From NCBI GenBank assembly GCA_023488865.1, contig JAMDDG010000129.1, positions 1-12,396 on the forward strand: DNA of 12,396 nucleotides. Direction: 5' to 3'. A program made the translations under genes and the position numbers. Source of the DNA: Bacteroidota bacterium (GTDB lineage: Bacteria > Bacteroidota > Bacteroidia > Bacteroidales > Prolixibacteraceae). This document shows, piece after piece, positions 7,042 to 12,120 of this stretch. Each line of letters starts with the position of its first letter. Position 1 is the first letter of the stretch. The notes beneath the pieces were generated by a model that was given only the letters and a program-made list of their open reading frames with translations, had not been told where the DNA came from and did no database searches.

Positions 7042-8469
7042 ATGAAAAATTTTATCTCTGATTTGATCATTAAAAAACTGGGCCATGAGCCAACCTTAGG
7101 CCAAAAAGAGATGATTGACAAATTGGCTGACTTTGTTTCAACCCCGGAATCTGACGTTCTGTTCTTGCTTAAGGGATATGCCGGTACCGGAAAAACGACG
7201 ACCATCAGTGCAATGGTAAAAGTTTTGGATGAGTTGAAGATCAAATTTGTGTTGTTGGCGCCGACCGGCCGTGCTGCCAAAGTGCTTTCCAAACAGAGTG
7301 GAAAACCAGCTTCTACCATTCATAAAAAAATTTACCGTCAACAATCAACAGCTGATGGCGCAAGTAAATTTTCACTCGACAGAAATCTGGGTAAAAACAC
7401 CGTTTTTTTTGTTGATGAAGCATCCATGATCTCCAACTTACCCCAGGACCATAGCGTCTTTGGATCAGGTTACCTGCTATCCGATTTAATCGAATACGTC
7501 ACCTCCGGTTTTAATTGTAAACTTATTGTCTCAGGAGATACTGCCCAGCTTCCCCCTGTAGGTCTATCTGTGAGTCCGGCGCTTGAAAAAGATGAGTTGT
7601 CGCTCTTCGGAATGGAAGTCATTACCATGGAGCTGCGGGAGGTTGTCAGACAGTCGCAGGAATCCGGAATTTTGGAAAATGCAACCTATATCCGGAACCG
7701 TATCCTGGAAGACTCGCCTACCGGATTCTGGAAGATTAAAATGAAAGGATTTCCGGATGTCATCCAACTCGGAGGGGATCAATTGATTGATGAAATATCG
7801 AATTGTTACAACCGGTTGGGAATGGAAGAGACCATCGTCATTACCCGTTCCAACAAACGGGCCAACCTGTTCAACGAAGGGATTCGCAAAACCATTCTTT
7901 ATCAGGAAGATCAGATCATGAGAGGGGACCTTCTGATGATTGTCAAAAACAATTACCATTGGTCGAAACAATTGGAAGAGCTTGATTTTATTGCCAATGG
8001 CGATATTGCTGAAATCATTCGGATCCGAAAATACGAAGAACGCTTTGGGTTTCACTTTGCCAATGTTGTACTCCGTTTAATTGATTACCAGGATTTGGAA
8101 ATCGAATGCAAAATTCTGCTGGAGACCCTTACAGTCGAAGCGCCCGCTTTAACATCGGAGGAGAACAAGCGACTGTTCGAAGCCATTTCCGAAGATTATG
8201 AGGAGATAAGAAACAAAAGGGAAAGATGGAAAAAAATCCGGGAAGATCCTTATTTCAATGCATTACAAGTAAAATACTCCTACGCCGTAACCTGTCACAA
8301 AGCGCAGGGAGGACAGTGGAAAGCCGTTTTTTTGGACCATGGCTACCTGACGGCCGAAATGATCGACCGTGAATTTCTGCGCTGGTTTTACACGGCATTT
8401 ACCCGGGCAGAAGAGTGCCTTTACCTGGTTAATTTCCACAAGGATTTTTTTGATGGAACAACAAGTTAG
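7042..8469 (+). CDS. RecD-like superfamily 1 ATP-dependent DNA helicase
   Basis: A 475-residue SF1B-type helicase related to RecD/Dda. Motifs in order: Q-like LGQKEMIDKL (about residues 19-28), Walker A GYAGTGKTT (45-53), motif Ia LLAPTGRAAKVL (about 72-83), Walker B FFVDEASMIS (about 122-131), motif III IVSGDTAQLPPVG (about 165-177), an accessory-domain region with the charged helix KRERWKKIRED, then YAVTCHKAQGGQW (motif V) and FYTAFTRAEECLYLV (motif VI, arginine finger). It lacks the RecBC-interacting N-terminus of true RecD, so a stand-alone role in replication or repair is likely. It is divergent from DUF3822-rsmD, has no good -7 box, and converges with vapC 118 bp downstream, where no clear terminator is seen. 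Confidence 0.9.
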   Translation: MKNFISDLIIKKLGHEPTLGQKEMIDKLADFVSTPESDVLFLLKGYAGTGKTTTISAMVKVLDELKIKFVLLAPTGRAAKVLSKQSGKPASTIHKKIYRQQSTADGASKFSLDRNLGKNTVFFVDEASMISNLPQDHSVFGSGYLLSDLIEYVTSGFNCKLIVSGDTAQLPPVGLSVSPALEKDELSLFGMEVITMELREVVRQSQESGILENATYIRNRILEDSPTGFWKIKMKGFPDVIQLGGDQLIDEISNCYNRLGMEETIVITRSNKRANLFNEGIRKTILYQEDQIMRGDLLMIVKNNYHWSKQLEELDFIANGDIAEIIRIRKYEERFGFHFANVVLRLIDYQDLEIECKILLETLTVEAPALTSEENKRLFEAISEDYEEIRNKRERWKKIREDPYFNALQVKYSYAVTCHKAQGGQWKAVFLDHGYLTAEMIDREFLRWFYTAFTRAEECLYLVNFHKDFFDGTTS

Positions 8470-8587
8470 AAAGGTTTGAAAAGTTTTTATTGTTTAAATT
8501 GTTTGAGAAGTTCAGTTCCCCGTGTGTTCCCCCGCTGGGTATGCTGTCATCATTTTGAGAAAGGGCTCTGCTAAAAAGTAGGTTGCT

Positions 8588-8983
8588 TTATTTTCTTTTT
8601 ATTAGCTCTAATCCGTCAATAAGTTCAAAATGTTTTACATTGAGTGTCGCTAATTTTATATTATTTGCAAGAGCAGTTCCTGCAATCATTAAGTCAGGCT
8701 TATCAATCGTCTTATTTTTTCGTCTAAGCTCTCTTTCAATCCTGGTTGTGACACGATTTGCTTCAGAATTATAGGGCAAAGAAACTATTTTATTGAAAAA
8801 ATCATCCCAATATAAATCCTGCTCAGCGTTACTGCCATAATATATCTCATACTCAGTTATAACCGACACAGCAAACAAATCATATTCCTTAGTTAACTGG
8901 TAAAAGAATGATTTTGATTTGTTTACTTTACGAAAGTAATCAATCAACACGGAAGTGTCCAAACAAATTACTTGTTTCTCCAT
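8588..8983 (-). CDS. PIN-domain toxin, VapC-like ribonuclease
   Basis: A 131-residue PIN-domain RNase of the type II VapBC toxin class; such toxins cut tRNA or rRNA when freed from the antitoxin. Seen are the N-terminal CLDTSVLIDYF with Asp9, an acidic SVITEYEIYYG (Glu44 and Glu46), and DLMIAGTALANN with Asp97. The C-terminal strand reads LATLNVKHFELIDGLEL, with His where many VapCs have Asp before Phe; this variant occurs in other PIN toxins. Its start overlaps the antitoxin stop by 16 bp, the usual arrangement with the antitoxin first. Length and the first three acidic positions suggest an intact toxin. The RNA target is unknown. Confidence 0.85.
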   Translation of the reverse strand: MEKQVICLDTSVLIDYFRKVNKSKSFFYQLTKEYDLFAVSVITEYEIYYGSNAEQDLYWDDFFNKIVSLPYNSEANRVTTRIERELRRKNKTIDKPDLMIAGTALANNIKLATLNVKHFELIDGLELIKRK

Positions 8984-9204
8984 TGATTGAATGCTTTTCT
9001 ATTCTCCTTAAAGGAAGCATACTGATCATCAGACATGACAGGCCCTTTCAAAAGAAATTTTTGAAAATCTGTTTTGCCTGTTCCGGCTTTATTTACCGCA
9101 ACAACATTTTCCAAATCAGACTTTATCTTTGCAAGTTGATTTGCCGGCAAATTCCTGATAATATCAATTAATTGCTCGTACTTTATATCTACAGTAAGCT
9201 GCAT
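8968..9204 (-). CDS. Antitoxin partner of the VapC-like toxin
   Basis: A 78-residue protein placed directly before the PIN toxin with a 16-bp overlap. It starts MQLTVDIKYEQLIDIIRNLPANQLAKIKSDL, a helix-rich N-terminal region seen in antitoxins paired with PIN toxins in Bacteroidota. The C-terminal part (QKFLLKGPVMSDDQYASFKENRKAFNQWRNK) is charged and aromatic, as expected of a toxin-binding tail. The frame is open to 9237, but the ATG at 9204 gives the family-like start and lies just after a promoter-like TAATTTTG (9223-9216); transcripts would be nearly leaderless. No classical AbrB or RHH motif is clear, so the DNA-binding class is not assigned. Confidence 0.75.
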   Translation of the reverse strand: MQLTVDIKYEQLIDIIRNLPANQLAKIKSDLENVVAVNKAGTGKTDFQKFLLKGPVMSDDQYASFKENRKAFNQWRNK

Positions 9205-9215
9205 GGTTTTTTTTA

Positions 9216-9223
9216 CAAAATTA
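9216..9223 (-). promoter_or_regulatory. Possible -7 box of the VapBC-type operon
   Basis: Minus-strand TAATTTTG matches TAnnTTTG, 11 bp before the antitoxin ATG. The best TTG upstream (9241-9239) is only 15 bp away, shorter than the usual 19-21. Weak evidence. Confidence 0.3.
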
Positions 9224-9423
9224 ACCAAAATATTCACACAAGCCGAGTGGAGGTTTTAAAGTTTTCCGCATCCCGGGAAGCATCCTTTTTATCTTGAAAA
9301 AACTTATCTGTGTTTTTTACTTTTAACCCCGGCAGATTTTGAAAACTTGCCCAAAAAAATCGGGATTGCAATTATAAAAGGGAAATTACGGGGATATTAG
9401 GAGTCATCGTGGTCTGTGCGAAG

Positions 9424-9723
9424 TTATCCTTTCATTTTATCAGGATCTTGTCTGGAATCAAAAATATCTGTAACGTAAATATACTCACCAACGACTCTGT
9501 AAATTATCTTGTAATGGCTTTCAACTAAACGCCGATGTCCTAATCCTAAATGTTCTAAAAATGGTTCTTTCTGGCCATTAAATGGTTGCAACAGCAAAGT
9601 ATCTGCCTTATCTAAAATCCGGTCCCGGATTTCTATCAATTTTTCATGAGAGATCTTTGTGGCAATAAACTCTAATGCCTCTTCGAGACTGGCAAGCGCC
9701 TGTTCTGTATATACAAGCTTCAT
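9424..9723 (-). CDS. RelE/ParE-family toxin
   Basis: A 99-residue protein with the RelE/ParE pattern: N-terminal KLVYTEQALASLEEALEFIA, a helical hairpin containing RDRILDKADTL, then the core strands GHRRLVESHYKIIYRVVGEYIYVTDIFDSRQDP. The closing YKIIYR and FDSRQDPDKM are typical of the class. Members either cleave ribosome-bound mRNA (RelE) or poison gyrase (ParE), and sequence alone does not decide which. It starts with TAATG (the antitoxin TAA overlaps the toxin ATG by 1 bp), so translation is coupled to the antitoxin. It is the second toxin-antitoxin pair in a row in the same direction; the two pairs are unrelated in sequence. Confidence 0.85.
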   Translation of the reverse strand: MKLVYTEQALASLEEALEFIATKISHEKLIEIRDRILDKADTLLLQPFNGQKEPFLEHLGLGHRRLVESHYKIIYRVVGEYIYVTDIFDSRQDPDKMKG

Positions 9724-9935
9724 TACCGGGGAAAATCATCGGTTCTCTGCTCAATTTCAGCTCTGGTAAATACCTTTCCGGCATGAATATCATTTTCCGA
9801 TTTTTCGGCCCGACTTATTAGTTTTGTTTTTAACACTTCTTCTTTGCGAAGTGCTTCATAAAACTGATTAATCAGGCTTTCATCTACTTGATGTAAGTGA
9901 CTATGGATAAAATCCCTTTTTTCAACTACATTCAT
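9723..9935 (-). CDS. Antitoxin partner of the RelE/ParE-family toxin
   Basis: A 70-residue protein from the ATG at 9935 (MNVVEKRDFIHSHLHQVDESLINQFYEALRKEE). An upstream in-frame ATG at 9944 adds MVI and is also possible. It is mostly helical, ends with HAGKVFTRAEIEQRTDDF, and overlaps the toxin start by 1 bp. Position and size make it the antitoxin; similar short proteins precede RelE/ParE toxins in many Bacteroidota. No RHH or HTH signature is clear. A -7-like box TAAATTTG at 9966-9959 would start transcripts close to 9952. Confidence 0.75.
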   Translation of the reverse strand: MNVVEKRDFIHSHLHQVDESLINQFYEALRKEEVLKTKLISRAEKSENDIHAGKVFTRAEIEQRTDDFPR

Positions 9936-9958
9936 AATTACCATTCTTTTATCTCTTG

Positions 9959-9966
9959 CAAATTTA
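9959..9966 (-). promoter_or_regulatory. -7 promoter box (TAAATTTG) of the RelE/ParE-type operon
   Basis: Exact TAnnTTTG match on the minus strand, 23 bp before the antitoxin ATG at 9935. There is no good -33 element at 19-21 bp, so moderate support only. Confidence 0.4.
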
Positions 9967-10017
9967 CTGTTTTTTACACATTTTTAGTTACAGTCCAAGA
10001 GGTAAGATGTTCGCTCG

Positions 10018-10047
10018 GGCTTACGCCGAAATATCGCGGACGAAGCC
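10018..10047. other. Interrupted hairpin in the gap before the RelE/ParE-type operon
   Basis: GGCTT and AAGCC at the ends, then a 3-nt internal loop (ACG/GGA on the plus strand), then CCG/CGG around an 8-nt loop. It lies 20 bp beyond the attC-like site at 10067-10124 and could be a decayed part of a larger attC-like or repeat element. No T-run follows on either strand, so it is a poor terminator candidate. Confidence 0.3.
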
Positions 10048-10066
10048 TTGAAAACAGCATTGTTTC

Positions 10067-10124
10067 GTGCAACAGGGCTTCATGTCGGGTTTCGTCCCTC
10101 AACCACACGAAGCCTTAGTTATTA
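10067..10124 (-). other. attC-like recombination site 2 (after the nuclease gene)
   Basis: On the minus strand: R''-like TAATAAC, spacer TAA, L arm GGCTTCGTG, a 21-nt loop, L arm CATGAAGCC, spacer CT, R'-like GTTGCAC. GTTGCAC fits GTTRRRY at three of the four degenerate positions. The L arms (10076-10084 and 10106-10114) form 9 bp with one G-T pair. At 58 bp it is at the short end of the attC size range. It begins 8 bp after the stop codon of the nuclease gene, as in integron cassettes. R''-like is only a loose fit to RYYYAAC, so this is the weaker of the two sites. Confidence 0.45.
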
Positions 10125-10135
10125 TGCACAGTTAC
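10118..10135 (+). repeat. Left terminal repeat of the nuclease cassette
   Basis: GTTATTATGCACAGTTAC is complementary to 11226-11240 (GTAATTGTGCATAAC) apart from a 3-nt insertion and one mismatch. The stop codon of the nuclease gene (10134-10132) lies inside it. The pairing is what a cassette closed into a circle at its attC would show. Confidence 0.65.
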
Positions 10136-11133
10136 TTTTTGATTTGTCTATAATATATTGGTATTTTAAATTCATTCCTCAAGAAATTAAGATAAATCTC
10201 TGTCTCATTATCAATTGCAAACTCACCTGCAACATAAATATTGGAAGCATTCATTTTTCCATTCCCAAAAGCATATTCAAACAATTGTCCAATGGCTTGT
10301 CTAACACAGGATTTCGCTGAACTCGCTGTCTTAACCTCATAAAAATGATAGTCATTATTGTACTTAACTACAATGTCTATCTTGTTGCCATTAAAAAAAT
10401 TCTCAATGCTTACATTTTCTTTTCCAAATTGGCTTATGAGTTCTGTTTGCAACAATTTTTGCAAATAAGAATGCCTAATATCAACGTTAATCTCTCTTTC
10501 TATAGTTGTATAGCTGGCTGTTTCTGCTAAAGCTCTCGATTTACTCTCAAAAACAAAATCAGTTGTAGGTTTTATTGTTGTTGATACTACAGGCTCAAAA
10601 TTTGAAGTCTCAATGGTTTTATAAACCCATAATAATTTATCAAAAGTCTTCAATATTTCATCAATCTCTATCTCATCCATTTTGAGTGTCTTGCCAAAAA
10701 AGATGAATATTCCCTTTTTAATTATTGATTGACGAATTTCAGTAACTTCTAAAATTTCACTTCTTTTATCACCATTCCAATACCACATTCTGAACTCCCT
10801 AAAGAATTCAGGGTTCTCCCGAATAAGGCAATTTAATTTCAAAACCTTTGGATACAAAATATCAATATCTGGAAGTGATTGGCTAGTTTCTAAAGAAAAT
10901 GCTAATCCATACCTTAACCCCTCATCCTCAAATCCAATATTATATTGAATCTCTGATCTGCCACCATAGTGAAAGGCCCAAGAGTCGGTAAGAGTATTCG
11001 GATTATCCACAAAAATGGAATTTGTAGATACCCTCTTTAGACCTTTAATACTCTTTCTAATTGATTGTAAATCTCCAATTTCGTAACCAATCGATTTTTT
11101 ATTTATCTCGAAAGCTATCTCTTTAAGTGTCAT
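10132..11133 (-). CDS. Orphan PD-(D/E)XK nuclease-like protein carried in a cassette-like unit
   Basis: A 333-residue protein I do not recognise over its first ~200 residues (SWAFHYGGRSEIQYNIGFED, GLRYGLAFSLETS, FREFRMWYWNGDK). The C-terminal ~115 residues look like a PD-(D/E)XK nuclease: RHSYLQKLLQTELISQFGKENVSIE, then KIDIVVKY (Asp253), FYEVKT (Glu266-x-Lys268) and RQAIGQLFEYAF (Gln283). The order D, ExK, Q and a helix after the core strands is that of restriction-type nucleases. A substrate-sensing N-terminus plus nuclease is an inference, and no methylase, ATPase or partner gene is adjacent, so a conventional restriction-modification pair is not supported. Base composition is clearly more AT-rich than in the core genes. 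The stop lies inside a cassette terminal repeat, and attC-like sites flank the gene on both sides. Defence against foreign DNA is plausible but unproven. Confidence 0.7.
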   Translation of the reverse strand: MTLKEIAFEINKKSIGYEIGDLQSIRKSIKGLKRVSTNSIFVDNPNTLTDSWAFHYGGRSEIQYNIGFEDEGLRYGLAFSLETSQSLPDIDILYPKVLKLNCLIRENPEFFREFRMWYWNGDKRSEILEVTEIRQSIIKKGIFIFFGKTLKMDEIEIDEILKTFDKLLWVYKTIETSNFEPVVSTTIKPTTDFVFESKSRALAETASYTTIEREINVDIRHSYLQKLLQTELISQFGKENVSIENFFNGNKIDIVVKYNNDYHFYEVKTASSAKSCVRQAIGQLFEYAFGNGKMNASNIYVAGEFAIDNETEIYLNFLRNEFKIPIYYRQIKK

Positions 11134-11225
11134 AGATGAAAAGATTAAATCGTTAAATTTTTCTTTTTCTTGTCTTATAAATTAACAATTCCAATCGCAT
11201 GAAATGTCGCCCTCTCGCAGCCGAT

Positions 11226-11240
11226 GTAATTGTGCATAAC
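11226..11240 (-). repeat. Right terminal repeat of the nuclease cassette
   Basis: On the minus strand it reads GTTATGCACAATTAC, beginning with GTTATGC, a 3-of-4 fit to the degenerate part of the attC R' box GTTRRRY. It pairs with 10118-10135 at the other end of the same unit. The predicted crossover is between 11240 and 11239. Confidence 0.65.
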
Positions 11241-11363
11241 GGTCGAGGCTATGAGCAGGAGCGGGTTGCGAGCTGCAAAAATGTCCGCCAGGACAATTTC
11301 GCAGACGTGCGAGCCGGATGGTTTTGCACCTAAGCCGCTATTGCTCCATAGCCTTTGTTAGCA
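11234..11363 (-). other. attC-like recombination site 1 (after the membrane protein gene)
   Basis: A 130-bp imperfect palindrome. On the minus strand: R''-like TGCTAAC, a 3-nt spacer AAA, L arm GGCTATGGAGCAATAGCGG, a structured centre, L arm CCGCTCCTGCTCATAGCC, a 6-nt spacer TCGACC, R'-like GTTATGC. The arms (11335-11353 and 11247-11264) pair over 16 positions with two adjacent mismatches and one unpaired base. Single extrahelical bases and an unpaired spacer next to the R box are attC hallmarks. The centre holds a further hairpin with 14-nt arms, 12 of 14 paired, around TGTCCGCCAGGACA. The preceding gene's stop codon is 1 bp outside the terminal repeat that includes R''. The whole fits an integron attC of the long type. 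Confidence 0.6.
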
Positions 11364-11371
11364 ACCGTAAT
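11357..11371 (+). repeat. Left terminal repeat of the membrane-protein cassette
   Basis: GTTAGCAACCGTAAT is complementary to 11794-11808 (ATTATGGTTGCTAAC) at 14 of 15 positions. The stop codon of the enclosed gene is at 11375-11373, 1 bp away. Confidence 0.65.
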
Positions 11372-11372
11372 G

Positions 11373-11783
11373 TCATTTTGTATCGAAATTTATCGCTACG
11401 TATTTTTCAAGTTCCTTTGCATTTTGTATATCACTTACTCGCCTTAATCTATTGTTTACTAGTTTTATGTCAAGAAATTTATTGCCAAATACTTGTTTGA
11501 TTTTCATCGATTTTACTTCGTTCAAAGCTATATCACTCTTGACCGACCTTAAAAGCAAAATAGTTAATAACAGAATACCCAATAAAATAAATATAAGTTC
11601 AAACCAAAAATCAAACTGAGCCCCAGTTTTATAGGACTTCAAAAAAAACAAGATGAGAATCATTATCCCCATGAAAGTAATCAATGAACTTGACCACTTT
11701 TGCATTTTTGCATCGTCTTTTATGATGATTTTGTCTTCGTCGAACAAAATCTCACCTTTTTTAAGTTTAAATGTCTGTCTCAT
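11373..11783 (-). CDS. Small two-helix membrane protein of unknown function in a cassette-like unit
   Basis: A 136-residue protein from the ATG at 11783 (MRQTFKLKKGEILFDEDKIIIKDDAK). The frame runs open to about 12017, but that extension crosses the cassette boundary and is not protein-like, so the internal start is preferred. Two hydrophobic segments are visible, at about residues 33-50 (SLITFMGIMILILFFL) and 59-79 (FWFELIFILLGILLLTILLL). A soluble C-terminal tail follows: DIALNEVKSMKIKQVFGNKFLDIKLVNNRLRRV. The N-terminal strands, membrane hairpin and C-terminal strands resemble small bacterial proteins with a PH-like domain split by a membrane hairpin, but I cannot confirm this. No family or function is assigned. 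AT-rich, like the nuclease gene. It could be transcribed from the promoter-like box at 11887-11880, outside the cassette. Confidence 0.6.
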   Translation of the reverse strand: MRQTFKLKKGEILFDEDKIIIKDDAKMQKWSSSLITFMGIMILILFFLKSYKTGAQFDFWFELIFILLGILLLTILLLRSVKSDIALNEVKSMKIKQVFGNKFLDIKLVNNRLRRVSDIQNAKELEKYVAINFDTK

Positions 11784-11793
11784 ACTATGTCTT

Positions 11794-11808
11794 ATTATGG
11801 TTGCTAAC
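11794..11808 (-). repeat. Right terminal repeat of the membrane-protein cassette
   Basis: On the minus strand it reads GTTAGCAACCATAAT, complementary to 11357-11371 at 14 of 15 positions. It would be the R' end of an upstream attC-like site, but I find no convincing stem-forming L arms to the right of it. Confidence 0.6.
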
Positions 11809-11879
11809 GTATATATGTATGGAAAAACACTGTTTAGCATCCCTATTTGGTCGGGTATGTATGGTCTTCGTCGGTTATA

Positions 11880-11887
11880 CAAAAGTA
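11880..11887 (-). promoter_or_regulatory. Possible -7 box driving the cassette-like units
   Basis: Minus-strand TACTTTTG matches TAnnTTTG. The nearest TTTG upstream (11916-11913) is 25 bp away, longer than the usual 19-21. It lies about 70 bp outside the first cassette boundary and points into the array, the position an integron cassette promoter would take. Weak on sequence alone. Confidence 0.3.
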
Positions 11888-11940
11888 AACTTACCCAATA
11901 ATATTTAATTACCAAAGCTTTAGGCAAAAAAATTGCGCGG

Positions 11941-11957
11941 GCAAAGTTCAACTTTGC
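11941..11957. repeat. Short inverted repeat GCAAAGTT-c-AACTTTGC
   Basis: 8-bp arms around a single base. It lies just left of the larger inverted repeat at 11967-12050. No function can be assigned; it may belong to the same composite noncoding element. Confidence 0.3.
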
Positions 11958-11966
11958 GGGAAAACA

Positions 11967-12050
11967 GGCCGGTAGAAACGTTGAAATTGCTTGCGCATAT
12001 TGTCCCGTACGGGACAACAGAGGGTTGTTTTTCCTCCGTTTCTACCGGCC
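11967..12050. repeat. 84-bp inverted-repeat element with nested palindrome
   Basis: Perfect 14-bp ends, GGCCGGTAGAAACG (11967-11980) and CGTTTCTACCGGCC (12037-12050), enclose a core with the 18-bp perfect palindrome TTGTCCCGTACGGGACAA (12000-12017). There is no coding frame and no clear target-site duplication. It is more GC-rich than its surroundings. It could be a small MITE- or REP-like element. It does not fit attC: no AAC or GTT boxes flank the arms in the right place. Confidence 0.6.
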
Positions 12051-12080
12051 ACTGGTCCCTAACGGAACCTTGCAATAATT

Positions 12081-12120
12081 AGCCTGATCCGGAAGTGAAT
12101 ATTTTTCCGGAATGCAGGCT
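12081..12120 (-). terminator. Terminator-like hairpin at the end of the right-edge gene
   Basis: AGCCTG/CAGGCT outer stem and CCGGAA/TTCCGG inner stem, separated by a small internal loop (AT versus AATG), with a 10-nt loop. It begins at the stop codon of the right-edge gene. On the minus strand it is followed by AATTATTGC, a weak U-run. Confidence 0.5.

Noticed and set aside
9238..9423. An attC site between the two toxin-antitoxin pairs
   Set aside because: A GGATAAC follows the RelE/ParE-type stop on the minus strand, but no paired arms or GTT box complete the structure.
9897..10320. Plus-strand frames at 9897-10118 and 10048-10320
   Set aside because: They run antisense to toxin-antitoxin and nuclease genes and through the attC-like hairpin, without any protein signature.
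10067..11371. CRISPR array or insertion sequence explaining the repeats
   Set aside because: There are no regularly spaced direct repeats and no transposase; the repeats are inverted, gene-specific pairs.
11784..12017. Upstream extension of the membrane protein gene (MSRTGQYAQAIST...)
   Set aside because: It crosses the cassette boundary and part of the inverted-repeat element and has no protein-like pattern; the ATG at 11783 fits better.
11967..12050. The inverted-repeat element as a third attC site
   Set aside because: The arms are perfect and blunt, with no AAC before or fitting GTTRRRY after them, unlike the other two sites.
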